DNA from: Ptychodera flava
Lineage: Eukaryota; Hemichordata; Enteropneusta; Ptychoderidae
Length of the DNA stretch: 64,000 nucleotides
Direction of reading: 5' to 3'
Assembly (NCBI RefSeq): GCF_041260155.1
Contig: NC_091929.1
Span: 45,056,244-45,120,243 of the forward strand
Positions 46,988 through 59,556 of the stretch are shown piece after piece; the first letter of the stretch is position 1, and every line of letters starts with the position of its first letter. The position numbers were made by a program, and so were the translations under genes. Below the pieces are notes generated by a model. That model did not search any database, was not told where the DNA came from, and saw only the letters and a program-made list of their open reading frames with translations.

Positions 46988-47779
46988 TTATATATTTATC
47001 ACATGAACAGTCTTCTTATTTTTTTTGATGTGGATGGATCAAAATTATTGTAACAAGTTGCATGGTTTTTATCGCGATTTTGTGTTTTTCCTTAAGCAGA
47101 TTACTTTTATTTATTGAGTAAAGCGGCCCGTCACCCAGGAGATGTGCGAATGTTTGCAGGCATACTTTCATTCATAAATCCGATTAAGCTGAACTTTTGA
47201 TACATGAAATAGTATCTCCACCAATCAGAGATACGGATTCGGTCACGTGCGCATGTCAATCATTGTCTAGCGCTGGACCGATGCCAAGGCAAGTCTACCA
47301 TCGGCGGACATGACTTTCACCGCGCAAGCGATGGATAACCATAGTATTTGAGTTATTTAGAATATTTACAATTATATTTATGAAACTAATGCAACGACAC
47401 GATCGAAACAGTAGTTATCATTCTGAGAGATGCTGTGGATTTTAAAATATCACAAGTTTACGACCTTGGCGAGCCCGAAAGTTTCAGATCGATGACACAC
47501 AGAATGTACGCTTGTAAGTTGTACAGTGGGCACTGCCGTCGCCGGTCTTCACCGGTGACCATCTCGTTCGTCAATTTTTCGTCTTTTACTTGACGGGAAC
47601 TCTGTTCTGTTGTGAGTTTTGTCCGTCAATTTTCGAAATACATCGGATTACTACGGCGCTGCACTGTAGGTCGACAGCTTATGTTAGTTCCGGTTGATGA
47701 CGTACAACAGCGGTAATATGGATTTCTTATCTGTGCTGGTGTACGTCACACAGGTGGAGATACGGGGCAGTTCATGTGA
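46988..47779. other. Copy C intron 4, middle
   Basis: No gene recognised; 47200-47700 is more mixed in composition than the flanks. Confidence 0.4.
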
Positions 47780-47783
47780 TATA

Positions 47784-47864
<81 letters not shown>
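47780..47864. repeat. (TA)n microsatellite
   Basis: About 40 TA units. Confidence 0.95.
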
Positions 47865-47865
<1 letters not shown>

Positions 47866-47924
47866 TGTCAAAGTAGATCAGTTGCAGCTTTTGGCTTTTG
47901 GACTTACAGATCTGTAAAGGATTT

Positions 47925-47930
<6 letters not shown>

Positions 47931-48013
<83 letters not shown>
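47931..48013. repeat. (TA)n microsatellite with nearby (TG)n
   Basis: About 40 TA units, followed at 48066-48092 by a (TG)n run of about 13 units. Confidence 0.95.
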
Positions 48014-48015
<2 letters not shown>

Positions 48016-48193
48016 TACAAATACACATATATCTATATCTTTAGCTATTTACATGTGCGTGTGACTGTGTGTGTGTGTGTGTGTGTGTGTGTGGCACTAC
48101 ATCCAACAAAAATAAACGTCTAACTTTTATTAAATTTGAAATTCTTTTTCTGTTTGCGTACTTCATCTTTCTTATCTCGCCATGTTGTTCCAG

Positions 48194-48322
48194 ACATGGC
48201 TAAACAACCTACCGAAGTTGAATCATACGAACAACTTTGTCCGTACGACATTGATTAATTGGGTTCGGGATTTATCTGAAGAATTTAGTTTTGACGGCTT
48301 TCGTCTGGATAACGTTGATGGA
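48194..48322 (+). CDS. Copy C exon 5: region II intact
   Basis: The acceptor is TTCCAG. It encodes TWLNNLPKLNHTNNFVRTT, then LINWVRDLSEEFSFDG and FRLDNVDG. The Arg and nucleophile Asp of GH13 region II are both present (FRLD), unlike B. NHTN gives a possible glycosylation site. 129 nt; the donor is GTAAGT. Confidence 0.85.
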
Positions 48323-48491
48323 GTAAGTAAACTGTACATAATGCTAATATGATTACCTTATTGCTTTTTGTGATTTTACTGTAAAGTATTTGCATGCATA
48401 ATTAACATTACGCATAGAGTGCTTGTACATTTAGCTTGGACCTCTCTAAGAATTAAAACATTTTTCGTTTTTTTTTAATGTACACTTATAG

Positions 48492-48701
48492 ATATCCGAG
48501 GAATTCTTGGAAGAACTGAATAACTCGACGCAGATATTTATGATTGGTCAGACCAGTACAAGCGGTCGTGAACTAGCCGAATATCAACGTGTCCTTGATT
48601 CTGTTTTTGATAGAAACGTGTATTTCAATCTGAACACATTTTTCGGGGGATCAGGAGGCAGTAAGGGATATTATCACATTCCTGATTCTTTATCACTCAG
48701 A
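48492..48701 (+). CDS. Copy C exon 6: region III, catalytic Glu replaced by Gln
   Basis: The acceptor is TTATAG. It encodes ISEEFLEELNNSTQIFMIGQ, then TSTSGRELAEYQRVLDSVFD and GYYHIPDSLSLR. MIGQ aligns with CIGE; Gln replaces the acid/base Glu. Same 210 nt length as B. The donor is GTAAGT. Confidence 0.85.
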
Positions 48702-49609
48702 GTAAGTATCGTATACCGTAGAAAAGATAAAATTCATAGTTGTAAACTGCAATATCTTAAAATGTTTCTTATGTACATCTTGTAGGGTTTGCTGTAAAAT
48801 GTGAGATAAGAAGTAAGTTTTCGCCTTCCTTTTATGTTAAATTCTTGATTTTTAAATCTCAATGGAGTTAATAGAGATATTGGTGATTATGTTGTATTTC
48901 GACTTCAGTAAATATGAGTTAATTTGCTCCTTGTCCTTGTCCTTGTCAGTCTACCAATTGAGGGGTTTATCTTTAAGGTCATCGGGCAAATAAAATTTTG
49001 ACCTGCTAGTATTTGAAACTCGATAATTTATTTTCTTTCCATGACGTTAACATGGTTACGGCCACGCACAACAAATGAATTGTGACCCCTATTTTTAACA
49101 TTGATGTTAAAAGAAAATGATCAAAAGTTTGCTTGTAGAACTTTTCTGTAAAGGTTTACGTCTTTTAGTGTCGAGGTGCAAACTACCTTAAACGAGGATT
49201 AATTTCTCGATAACTGTACGTGTGTGTCATCTCAAACTCGCTATTTACGGGCTTACTATTTTTATGCATGTTGCCAATAAGCCGGATCAAGTACCACCAA
49301 GTCGCAGAATACATTCTCCTTAGATGAATTATTATAGCTTCTATTAGGTATGTGCTGATTTCGCGCCTTTTTTCACATCTACGAGAAATAGGGGAGTGAT
49401 CGATTATCTAATCAGATAATAGATAAATATTCTTCCACCAATTCTTCAAATTCATGACAACTGCTAATTCACAAGATTAGGGAATCGGCTTCTACTGCCA
49501 CTATGCCAGACTTTATCTCTAGAAGGTGATTGAATAAAGATAACCCAGCAACAACTGTAACTTACTAATGCTGATGTAAAATAATAGCTTTATGTTGACC
49601 CATTTACAG
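48702..49609. other. Copy C intron 6
   Basis: No gene; TGTCGAGGTGCAAACTACC near 49168 belongs to the dispersed repeat seen at 12841, 14700 and 18518. Confidence 0.4.
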
Positions 49610-49740
49610 CGAGATTGGTTTGCTGACGGTGCTGTACTCGGTGGGTACCTTGACAACCATGATGTATCACGCTCATCGACAGGTATAGTGGTGATTATAC
49701 CAGACTCAGGAATGCCTTAGCGTATCTTCTGATGGCTGAG
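49610..49740 (+). CDS. Copy C exon 7: region IV, frame broken
   Basis: The acceptor is TTTACAG. It encodes RDWFADGAVLGGYLDNHDVS, then after a frame break matches DYTRLRNALAYLLMAE. DNHD keeps the His and Asp of GH13 region IV. The exon is 131 nt against 126 in B, so the frame cannot stay open through it. The donor is GTGAGA. Confidence 0.8.
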
Positions 49741-49960
49741 GTGAGATTGAAATCACAATGCAGAGTTTTAGAAAATAACTTTTATAACACCCAAGACGTA
49801 CAGACTTCTATAGCGTGCTACGAATTGGATTAAATGGGCTACTAAAAATAAGCTACTGCATGGATGGCTTTTGCTAGACGATGCAGTATTGTGAAATGTT
49901 TTGTTCTAATTTTGTGTGCACAAGGTTTCTTTATTATTCCGCCACACACACACACACACT

Positions 49961-50078
<118 letters not shown>

Positions 50079-50456
50079 TGGAAAGATAACAATAGGTGGC
50101 TCTGTAAATAGCGATAACGAAGAATACTTAATAGAATCCCAAACTCTAACAGTCCCAGATGGAACGTTCTACATTCGTTTGGAATTTATTCTTCATACCC
50201 GTCTCCGGCTTCCATATTATTTGGCCCACGTCATCCTACAGAAAACGAGCAAATATGGCATTTATTCACTGCTTAAACATAGAGAACATGTACTTATAAT
50301 TACATTTCTGATTCTTTTTACTTGTATGATCACTTGTACAAACAAATAGTTTGCATCAAACGCTATATGCAACCTGTTACAGTGATAAATAATGTGTTCT
50401 CAGCGGTAATAATTATGTTTTGTCTCGACCTTTACCGTGAGAGTTGACTGGAATCG

Positions 50457-50537
<81 letters not shown>

Positions 50538-51849
50538 CTGAAACAGTTACAAAGACGACTCAAAATCTACCCTCCGATCTCTGTTCTACTCTAAAAGTGT
50601 ACAAGAGTAGTTTTCAAATTTACATATTATTATGAATGAATGATTTAGCATCCATCTGTAATTAAATACAGATACGTATAGGGGCAGTTAATATGGTCAA
50701 AACAGAATGATATGATCTTTCAACTTGAAGCTTGATTCAACGTCAATATCCAGTCATTTCTTATAAATTTGTCATCTCTCAAAACAATATATCACTCAAC
50801 GCAAGACGATAACTGTTACTTCAAGGTTGGGAATGTAAATAGTCTTAATGAATCATAGAATGCTACATCGACTGTCTATCATCAAGTGAATAAGCATAGA
50901 AACGAAGTTAAATTTTGACGGTTACTATTGGTCAAGTTTATTACTCTAGGTCAATGTTTAACATCTAAAATCACGGGGAAGGGATGAGGAAGGCGTTGCA
51001 ATTATCATGAATTGTAGAAGTTGAAATAGATTACACAATATATGTCGACAGTAAGGGTTTTCAACAAAATTGGTTCACTTTGGACAAAGTATAAACAATG
51101 AGCAATCAGCGGTTGATTTGATCTTAAAGTCTGCATTATTACGAGAGTGAAATATGTTTCAATAAAAAGAGTGTATACTTTGCAGTGGTTATTGACTCTC
51201 GCATAGATGGCTAGCGTTTCGTAGATTAAAACAGCTTAACGCGAGAGAGACGACGCACTTTACACAGTCGCGACAACTTCAATACAGACTAAAGCATTAT
51301 GTAAAATATTCTAATTTACAGCTGTCAGAATAAGACCTAATTGCAATATAATTTTTCGAACAGCATTTGACGTGAATGAATGCAGCGTACATTTTTCCTA
51401 AGTAGAATGACGAAAATCGAAGATGTCGTTTTGCTCATTTATATCTTTACATTATAATCGAAGTGAAAATATATACTGCATTCATTGATATCGGTGGTGC
51501 TTTCTACGATAAAAAAGAAACTTCAATAATAGCGTGAACTGACGAAACGTTAGCAATAGGCCGAGATTAATTGTCTTACGCTCGCATATCCAATGTCTTC
51601 CTACCTTCTACAGTGAAAGGTCCGGACTCCTGGCAGTCATTAAACCTAAACCCATTTGGGTGTGGGATTATATTTTCGTCAAATGAAAACTCCGAATAAA
51701 TATGAATAAGCTATGCAGGTTTTTTTCTTCAACAATAGCCATGCTTCGATTTGAATATATTTACCCGGTGGCGAAATTACTTTGTAACTCGGTATATAAC
51801 TTATATGTGTACGTTCTGACTTTCCTTCTATGTTATTGATGCATTATAG
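50079..51849. other. Copy C intron 7, last part
   Basis: It holds the TA array at 50460-50535 and no recognised gene. Confidence 0.5.
50460..50535. repeat. (TA)n microsatellite
   Basis: About 37 TA units in copy C intron 7. Confidence 0.95.
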
Positions 51850-51950
51850 TGGATACCATTTATCTATTACGGCACTGAACAAGGACGATCTTTTTCATCA
51901 TCATCATCATCCTTTGGCCGTTCTACGTAGAAGAAAGAAGTCTTTACCAG
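51850..51950 (+). CDS. Copy C exon 8: TCA-repeat replacement and frame break
   Basis: The acceptor is TTATAG. It encodes WIPFIYYGTEQGRSFSSSSS in the incoming frame and reaches a stop (TAG). In the next frame LWPFYVEERSLYQ matches B. The loop after GTEQG is replaced by five TCA units, and the exon is 16 nt shorter than in B. The donor is GTAAGG. Confidence 0.8.
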
Positions 51951-52362
51951 GTAAGGACTGCACTGAAGTAGTTGAGAGTTTGATGTATATTACCCATAAA
52001 ATTGTGTTCTATAAGACGACTGCTTTGAGCGTTAAAAGTTTGTTAAAAAGTTCGTGTCTATAAGTAATAGATCGAAACAAATATTATTGACAAATATTAT
52101 GGTTGGACAGTTCGATGATTTTATTTTTGATTTAGGAAGGCAGGCGAGGAAGAAGTTCTGAATAGATGGTTGTATAATGAATGTGTGTTGTGTATTGATT
52201 AGTGGTAGGATGGAGGTGTAGATGGGTGAAACTTTGTTTTGAAAGGCGAAGGGTTAAACTTATAGATGTAACTGTTCTTATCGTTTTATACCGTAAATGA
52301 TGCATGTTTTTGGACAATGGAAAGACAAATGCATTTGAAACGGATCTTAATTTTGCCCGTAG
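51951..52362. other. Copy C intron 8
   Basis: Nothing recognised. Confidence 0.45.
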
Positions 52363-52485
52363 TTCATTTCAACCATCCTTAACCATCGGAAAAACCTATT
52401 TGGGTCTGCAGTCAGCGATTATCAAAACGTCGCCCAAGTGGAATGCTCCTATGGAACCACGTTTTATTCATTCACGAGGAAAACG
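52363..52485 (+). CDS. Copy C exon 9
   Basis: The acceptor is CCCGTAG. It encodes [20 protein letters not shown], then [20 protein letters not shown] and T. Length and phases equal B exon 9. The donor is GTAGGA. Confidence 0.85.
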
Positions 52486-52621
52486 GTAGGATTTTCTTAA
52501 ACTGCAAGATAAGAACGCTCAAAAACTGAAAACTTGATAAAAATTTCACAAAAAGTTTAAATAATAAGTTATAATAAATGGTGCCCTCTCTCCACATACG
52601 GGCCAGTGCATGTGATAAATA

Positions 52622-53324
<703 letters not shown>

Positions 53325-53327
53325 AAT

Positions 53328-53345
53328 TGGGGGCTCGTCCGGGAG
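53328..53345 (+). promoter_or_regulatory. tRNA-Pro primer-binding site
   Basis: TGGGGGCTCGTCCGGGAG, three bases after the LTR, equals the known proline-tRNA primer site of murine leukaemia-type elements except for the last base. Confidence 0.85.
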
Positions 53346-53424
53346 ACGAATATTTTGAGCCGTTTGACAACAATTTGCTACCTTTTCAAACTACTGTATA
53401 CTGTGAACTCAGCAAAATTCAATC

Positions 53425-54853
53425 ATGGCGGAATTCAAGCCAGACGAATTATGGATGACCTTGATCAGGACACATTTAATTCCCTCAGAAAAGACAACCT
53501 CATAGCACTGGCCAATTTCCTTAAAGTAGATGTCAAAAGATCTATGCGCAAGCGAGAAATACAGTTCAAGATTGCAAAACATTTAGTTAATTCTGGCCAT
53601 TTTGAGGAGTCTGCCTTAAAAGATTATGAGCCTGAGTCTTCCTTAAACTCAAAAAATTGGAATTAGAAATACAGGCAGATTTCGAGCTAAAAAAATTGGC
53701 ATTAGAAAAAGAAAAAGAATTACAAATGAAAGAAAAAGAATACAAATGGAAAAGGAGAGACAGGCATTAGAAAAAGAAAAAATACAAATGCAGTTAGAAA
53801 TGGAAGAAAGACAGAAAGAGAGGGAATTGGAAATGAAAGAAAAAGAATTGCAAATGGAAGAAAGACAAAGGGAGAAAGAAAGAGAGGAAAAAGAAAAGGA
53901 AAGAGAATTAGCAGAACACCGACTGCAGTTAGAAATAAAACGTTTAGAGCTTGGACAGTCAGGAAAATTCTTCCCTTCAGACAAGTTTGACATCACTAAG
54001 CATTTCAGGTTAGTTCCCCCTTTCCAAGAAAAGGATGTTGATAAATATTTCCTTCATTTTGAGAAAATTGCTCAGAGTCTGAATTGGCCTAAGGAGTCCT
54101 GGTCTATGCTTTTGCAGAGTGCTTTGGTGGGTAAAGCCAGAGAAATTTACATTCAGTTGTCAGTAGAGCAGGCTTCAGATTATGATTCTGTAAAGGAATT
54201 AATTCTCAAGGGCTATGAATTGGTGCCTGAAGCTTACCGTCAGAAATTTAGGGATTGTGAGAAGGTGAAAGATCAAACTTACTGTTGAATTTGCTCGAAC
54301 AAAAGAACAACTGTTTGATCGTTGGTGTTCTTCGGAAAGGTCAGTCAGAATTATGACAAATTACGACAACTTGTTTTGATTGAGGAATTTAAAAGGTGCA
54401 TTCGGAGTGACATCAAGACATTTATCAATGAACAAAAGGCAGATACATTGGAGGTTGCTGCACGTTTGGCCGATGATTATTCATTGACCCACAAATCTTC
54501 CTTTCTCAGCAAACCATCCCAGTCCTTTTCATACAGAAACAATGCAGGTAAATTTAACTCCTCCTTTTCATCCAAGAATTTTTCAAAGGAGAGTAGAAAA
54601 TCAAATGACAACAGTTCACAGAGTTCAAGTAACACTCCCACATCATCAGATCCCAAGTCTCAATCTCCTTCTGACAAACAGTTTGGTACACTTTCTTGTA
54701 ATTATTGTAAGAAAGACGGCCATTTAATGTCAGAGTGTTTCAAATTGAAAAGAAAACGTGGAGGTCAAAGTAGTCAAAGTGGATCTAAGCCCACCGGCTT
54801 TATTTCTTCATCAACTCAATTAGAGTCTAATAATGTGTGTAACACATTTGTCT
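53425..54853 (+). pseudogene. gag of the LTR element (frame-broken)
   Basis: It starts ATGGCGGAATTCAAG. An N-terminal part has DNLIALANFLKVDVK and RKREIQFKIAKHL, then a highly charged Glu/Lys/Gln coiled coil (about 53690-53950), a capsid-like part (KYFLHFEKIAQSLNWP, MLLQSALVGKAREIY), a Ser-rich linker, and a CX2CX4HX4C knuckle (CNYCKKDGHLMSEC) near 54697-54738. Frame breaks lie near 53450, 53665, 53745 and 54285. The capsid-like part resembles gag of gypsy-type elements related to SCAN/PEG10 domains. Confidence 0.85.
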
Positions 54854-55410
54854 GAGGTTAAACCCCTCTTATCCCCAATTAATGAGGTCAAGGTCAATTC
54901 TTCTCAAGATAGCATTATGGGTATTTTCGAACCATTTATTCACGATGGTTTTATATCACTTTCTAGTGATTTTTCTTCCGCTACCCCTGTCAAAATTTTA
55001 AGAGATACCGGGGCTTCCAGTCTCTTTGTTGGCAGATACCCTGCCGTTTTCTGAAAAGTCATTTTCAGGTTCTAAAGTTCTTATTAAGGGGGTAGATTGC
55101 AATGACTTTATTCCTGTTCCTCTCCATAATGTCTATTTGTCTTCGGACTTTGTTTCTGGACCTGTGACTTTAGGTATTAGGCCTTTTTGCCTTTTGAAGG
55201 GATTCACCTTCTTCTTGGAAACGACCTTGCTGGGGACAAGGTCATTACTAATCCACTTGTGACTGATAATCCTAGTTTAGATCAGGATCTAGAGCCAATT
55301 GAACAAGAGATACCTGATTTATTTCCATCATGTGCCATTACTCAAGGCATGTCAAAGAAAACTTCTGAGAATCAAAATACTCTCAAAAATATGTCACAGA
55401 TGTTGACTTA
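54834..55410 (+). pseudogene. Aspartic protease region of the LTR element
   Basis: LRDTGASSLFV near 54999 carries the DTGA active-site motif of retroviral-type proteases. IKGVDC and HLLLGNDLAGDKV further on fit the rest of the fold (the GND block is typical of gypsy elements). Frames change near 55040 and 55200. Confidence 0.8.
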
Positions 55411-55431
55411 AATGACACCTTTCTCAGTCAG

Positions 55432-57100
55432 GTGTTTGACACGGATCATTCCGTTATCCCTCGTGGATTTGAAACTTCCAGTAAAACTTCTGCTGACCAA
55501 AGTCAGACATTTTCTAGATCAAATCTCATTGCAGAACAACACAAAGACCCAGATATTTTGTCTTTGTTTGACAGGGTAGATGATGAAGGTAAAACTTCAG
55601 ATAGCTCTGTTTCCTATTATACAAAATCTGGTATTCTCATGCGTAAATGGAGACCTCCAGATGTTTTGGTTGATGACGATTGGCTATAAAACATCAAATT
55701 GTGGTTCCAAAGCCCTATCGTGCTGAAATATTGCGCCTGGCCCATGAAACGCCCTGGGCTGGTCATTTGGGAGTAAGGAAAACTTATCATAAAATTCTCA
55801 GTCACTTTTATTGGCCTAATCTCAGGCAGGATGTAGCACATTTCTGTAAAACTTGTCACACATGTCAAATGGTAGGAAAGCCAAATCAGACCATTCCAAA
55901 GGCCCCTTTACAGCCAATTCCTGCATTCCAAGAACCATTTAGTAGGATACTAATAGACTGTGTTGGGCCCCTACCAAAAACAAGATCAGGAAATGAGTAC
56001 ATGTTGACAATTATATGTACATCAACTCGGTTCCCGAAGCCATACCACTGAGAAATATAAAGACAAAGACTATAGTGAGAGCTTTAGTCAAATTTTTCAC
56101 TTTATTTGGCCTCCCTAAATGTGTCCAGTCCGATCAAGGCTCCAACTTTATGTCTGGTATTTTTCAACAAGTAATGGATCAGCTAGGCATTAAACAGTAT
56201 AGGTCATCCGCCTATCATCCAGAAAGTCAGGGTGCTCTTGAGAGATTTCATCAAACTTTGAAAAACATGATTAGGACCTACTGTTTTGACACAGAGAAGC
56301 AGTGGGATGAACAAATTCATTTTTTGCTCTTTGTTGGTAGAGAGCCAATCCAAGAGTCTCTTGGTTTTAGCCCATTTGAGCTTGTATTTGGACATACAGT
56401 CCGTGGCCCACTTAAGCTCGTTAAAGAGAAATTCCTATCAGATGATGATGATTGTCTGAATATTTTGCAATATGTGTCAGATTTTCGTACAAAACTCTCT
56501 AAAGCATGTGAATTAGCCAGAGAAAATCTTGAGTCATCTCAGCAGTCAATGAAAACCAAATATGATAAAAACACCTCAAAACGGAAGTTTGAACCAGGTC
56601 AAAAAGTTCTTGTTCTACTTCCGGTTCCTGGCAAACCACTCCATGCTCGTTACTTTGGGCCATATCTAATTGATAAGAAATTGAGTGATTTAAATTACAT
56701 CATAATAACACCTGACAGGCGAAAACAAAAACAGCTATGTCACATAAATATGCTTAAGCCATATTTTGATAGGGATAATCCTACTATAACTCAGCCTGTC
56801 AGTGCAGTCAGTTCAAACCATTATGAAGATAGTGATACTGAAACTGACTTGAGTGAAAATACTCTAAACTCAAAGCTGGGCTCGGTCAAGCTTCAGAACT
56901 CAGAAATCCTGGAGAAGCTGGAGTCTACAAAGTTGGCACACCTCCAGCCAGAACAACAACAACAGCTGAAAGAACCAATCCATGAACATTTGTTCCAAGA
57001 TATTTCAACGAGGACAAACATCATCTATCACACCGAAGATGTCTGCGACAGTAATCCAGTGGAACAACATCCAGACGGACTGAATCCTGCGAAAGCGGAA
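55432..57100 (+). pseudogene. Integrase of the LTR element
   Basis: An HHCC zinc finger (HETPWAGHLGVRKTYH, CKTCHTC at 55743-55866), then the catalytic core with Asp in LIDCVGPLPK (~55960), Asp in QSDQGSNF (~56137) and Glu in HPESQGALERFHQ (~56225), and a C-terminal GPY/F-type part (ARYFGPYLIDKKL, HINMLKPYF, to ~56765). All three core acids are present. Frame breaks occur near 55685 and 56035. Confidence 0.9.
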
Positions 57101-57240
57101 TATCTCCAGGAGGAAGCCAAGTATTGCCGAACAATGACTTTATCGAACTCAATAAAAATAACCGGACTTTGCCATGCATACTTTATGCCAAGTTCAGTGC
57201 CATTTCGAGTTTTCCAATACCAAATTGCAAGAGGATAGTC
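57100..57240 (+). pseudogene. Reverse-transcriptase stub with internal deletion
   Basis: The N-terminal lead-in is recognisable (GLNPAKAEYLQEEAKY), and in a shifted frame NNDFIELNKNNRTLPCIL resembles the IIEPSxSxWxSPxxL start of the fingers. The sequence then passes almost directly to RNase H. The palm with its YxDD motif is absent, a loss of several hundred bases. Confidence 0.75.
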
Positions 57241-57276
57241 ATGGGACAGATCATCTTGTTTGCTATTTTTAACAAA

Positions 57277-57555
57277 TTTTGCAAATTTAGCAAATCTCAG
57301 AGAAACTACTCTACAATTGAAAAAGAGTGTTTATCTTTGATATTAGCTTTACAGCATTTTGAAGTTTATGTTACTTCTTCAAATCAGCCAATAGTGGTTT
57401 ATATTGATCACAACCCTCTTGTTTTTCTGCAGAAATTTAAAGGCAAAAATCAGAGATTGCTAAGATGGAGTTTAATGTTACAGGAGTTTAATCTTGACAT
57501 TAGACATATCAAAGGCAGAGACAATTTAATTGCAGACTGTCTCTCTCGTATTTAG
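57277..57555 (+). pseudogene. RNase H domain of the LTR element
   Basis: SQRNYSTIEKECLSLILALQ, FEVYV, VVYIDHNPLVFLQKF, NQRLLRWSLMLQEFNLDI and KGRDNLIADCLSRI are the standard C-terminal RNase H motifs of Ty3/gypsy polymerases. TAG at 57553-57555 ends the frame. Its place after integrase sets the Gmr1 order. Confidence 0.9.
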
Positions 57556-57717
57556 AGTTTATTGTTGTTCACTTTCAAGAAATTTTATTGTTGTTCACTT
57601 TCAAGAAACTTTACTTTAGAGTAAAACAAAATTTGAGTACTTAAATCCTTTTCAAGATTACATTTGTAAAAGAAAGATTTTTCTTTGAAAAATTTTTCTT
57701 TTTTTGAAGAGGGGGTG

Positions 57718-58284
57718 TGTTATGTAGGTCATTCCCCCCACACTCATCATGACCTGAGTTCAATTAGTCTAGAACATTCTCAAGGTCACTGCCCTTGATG
57801 ACCTCACAACCTTGAATTCAATTAGTCATGTTTGGAATGTTCTGGAAAGTTGATTAGTTGTGTAAGGGAGATAATTTTAGAACAGTAATTAGCATGTCAA
57901 TAAAAGTTCTAGATTGTTCTTATATGCCTTTATAAAAGGGACGTGCACAGCTTCCAGTCAGACTTTTGGGATCGGTCTCTTGTGTGTTACTAAACTCCAG
58001 CAGTAGTCATTCTCAAGACTTTTCAAGACCTTCACTGCCAACGCTGGATTTATACTGTGGACTTTGTGCAAATTCAAGCCTGCAAGCCAAAGGACTGTTC
58101 ATTCATCCGACTGACTGTTACAACTCTGAGACTGGAGCTTTGCCGTCCCAGCTGAGATAAGTAGTCTGTACACTTTTAAAGCTTGTACTCTGTCCCTGAC
58201 TTAGCAATTAGTTTTGTTTTCGTAATAAATTTTGTTTAAACGTAAACTGCTGAGTTCACCCTTTTGTTCGTTTTCTCTGCACGT

Positions 58285-58288
<4 letters not shown>
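57718..58288 (+). repeat. 3' LTR
   Basis: 571 bp, nearly identical to the 5' LTR. It is preceded by the purine tract GAAGAGGGGG (57706-57715). TA repeats follow at once. Confidence 0.95.

Positions 58289-58346
<58 letters not shown>
58289..58346. repeat. (TA)n microsatellite, right half of the split array
   Basis: About 28 TA units following the 3' LTR. Confidence 0.95.
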
Positions 58347-58349
<3 letters not shown>

Positions 58350-58805
58350 AGTTTACAGATGTCGTCGTGGGAAATTAGACTGCTGAGGATTGTAGGATGC
58401 ATGGCACTTAAGTGACAGATTTCATAACTTTTTACTTAAGGCCAGAAAAAAAATAAATTGTTCATCGAAATCGCCGCTTCTACTTTGCGCTATTTGGAAT
58501 TTTTTTTAATCTTATTTTTTATTTTCATTTTTTTCTTTATTTTGGCAAATTCATACTTCTGCATTGCAAATACATTAGGAACGCCGCTGGCGGCGCCCCA
58601 CACTTCGTCAGGTTTTCGCGGGCATGTGGGGATTCTGAATGAGAGATTTCCGACGTGTCTGCACTGAGCTCTGCCAACAAGTTGATGCGACGCCTGAATT
58701 TTGCAAATCACGACACAAACGGGGTCAATTTCGGCTGAATTTATCCGTTTTGTCAAAGTTAAATACCATGACTATTAATTTGATCGCCAGCATTCGACGT
58801 AATGG

Positions 58806-59299
58806 CCAACAGTTAGTTCCAAAGACGCTGCGCTGTTCAGTGCTTCTCCTGATAAAACGTTTGGGGATCTGTTTATCAAGATCGTGACAGCAGACGATGG
58901 GCGGTGCATCCGATTGAATGACAACTGCATCGAAAGTATAAACATTTATAACAATGAAAAAACAAAGTTCGATCAGAGTTTTCAGTATGCAGTGGGTTCT
59001 AGTAATTCTATGGTGATGTTGTTGTACGCCAAGCTGTGGCCTGTACCAGTCCAATGGAAACAACTTACTACAGTGCAATAACGGTATCATTTGAAGCTTG
59101 CTGTTTCTATTGTGGAGGACAAGAGAACCTTCTTAACGATGACTATATAACTTCACTCAGATCACAATACAGTGTTGTTAGACCATTGTGTAAAATGTGT
59201 ATGGACAGTTGTAAAGAAGCCAAGGTCAAGGCCAAGAAGTGTGTAGCAAACATTCTTCTAAGCAAACGATCTGAACTCATCTCCAACTGCCCCCATTGA
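58806..59299 (+). pseudogene. Fragment of an unrecognised cysteine-rich protein
   Basis: One frame reads FGDLFIKIVTADDGRCIRLN and NEKTKFDQSFQY. A second frame from 59036 has CCFYCG, VVRPLCKMCMDSCKEAK and KAKKC, that is CX2C, a ~26-residue gap and CX2CX3C. The spacing suggests a zinc-binding module, and two frames point to a broken gene or transposon remnant. I do not recognise the family. It lies in intron 9 of copy C, outside the LTR element. Confidence 0.35.
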
Positions 59300-59474
59300 A
59301 ACAGATATAATCTTAAGCATTACAATGGCCTTGCACAGGTAGGACTTATTCTCCTCATTGTACTAAATAAAAATCACATGTGGTTGCTGGCGTTTATTAA
59401 GTAATTTATTCATTTATTGTTTATTTATCTATCTTTTTGTTGATTGTTTACATGTTTGTATCTTTGTTTGACAG

Positions 59475-59556
59475 ACATTTGTTATAATATCTAATCGAGG
59501 ATATCTGTTTTCTCCCGGGCACCTGATACGTAAACATCCGTTCGACAAAGGAACAG
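59475..59556 (+). CDS. Copy C exon 10
   Basis: The acceptor is TTGACAG. It encodes TFVIISNRGYLFSPGHLIRK then HPFDKGT. Three nt shorter than B, in frame, phase 1. The donor is GTAACA. Confidence 0.85.
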
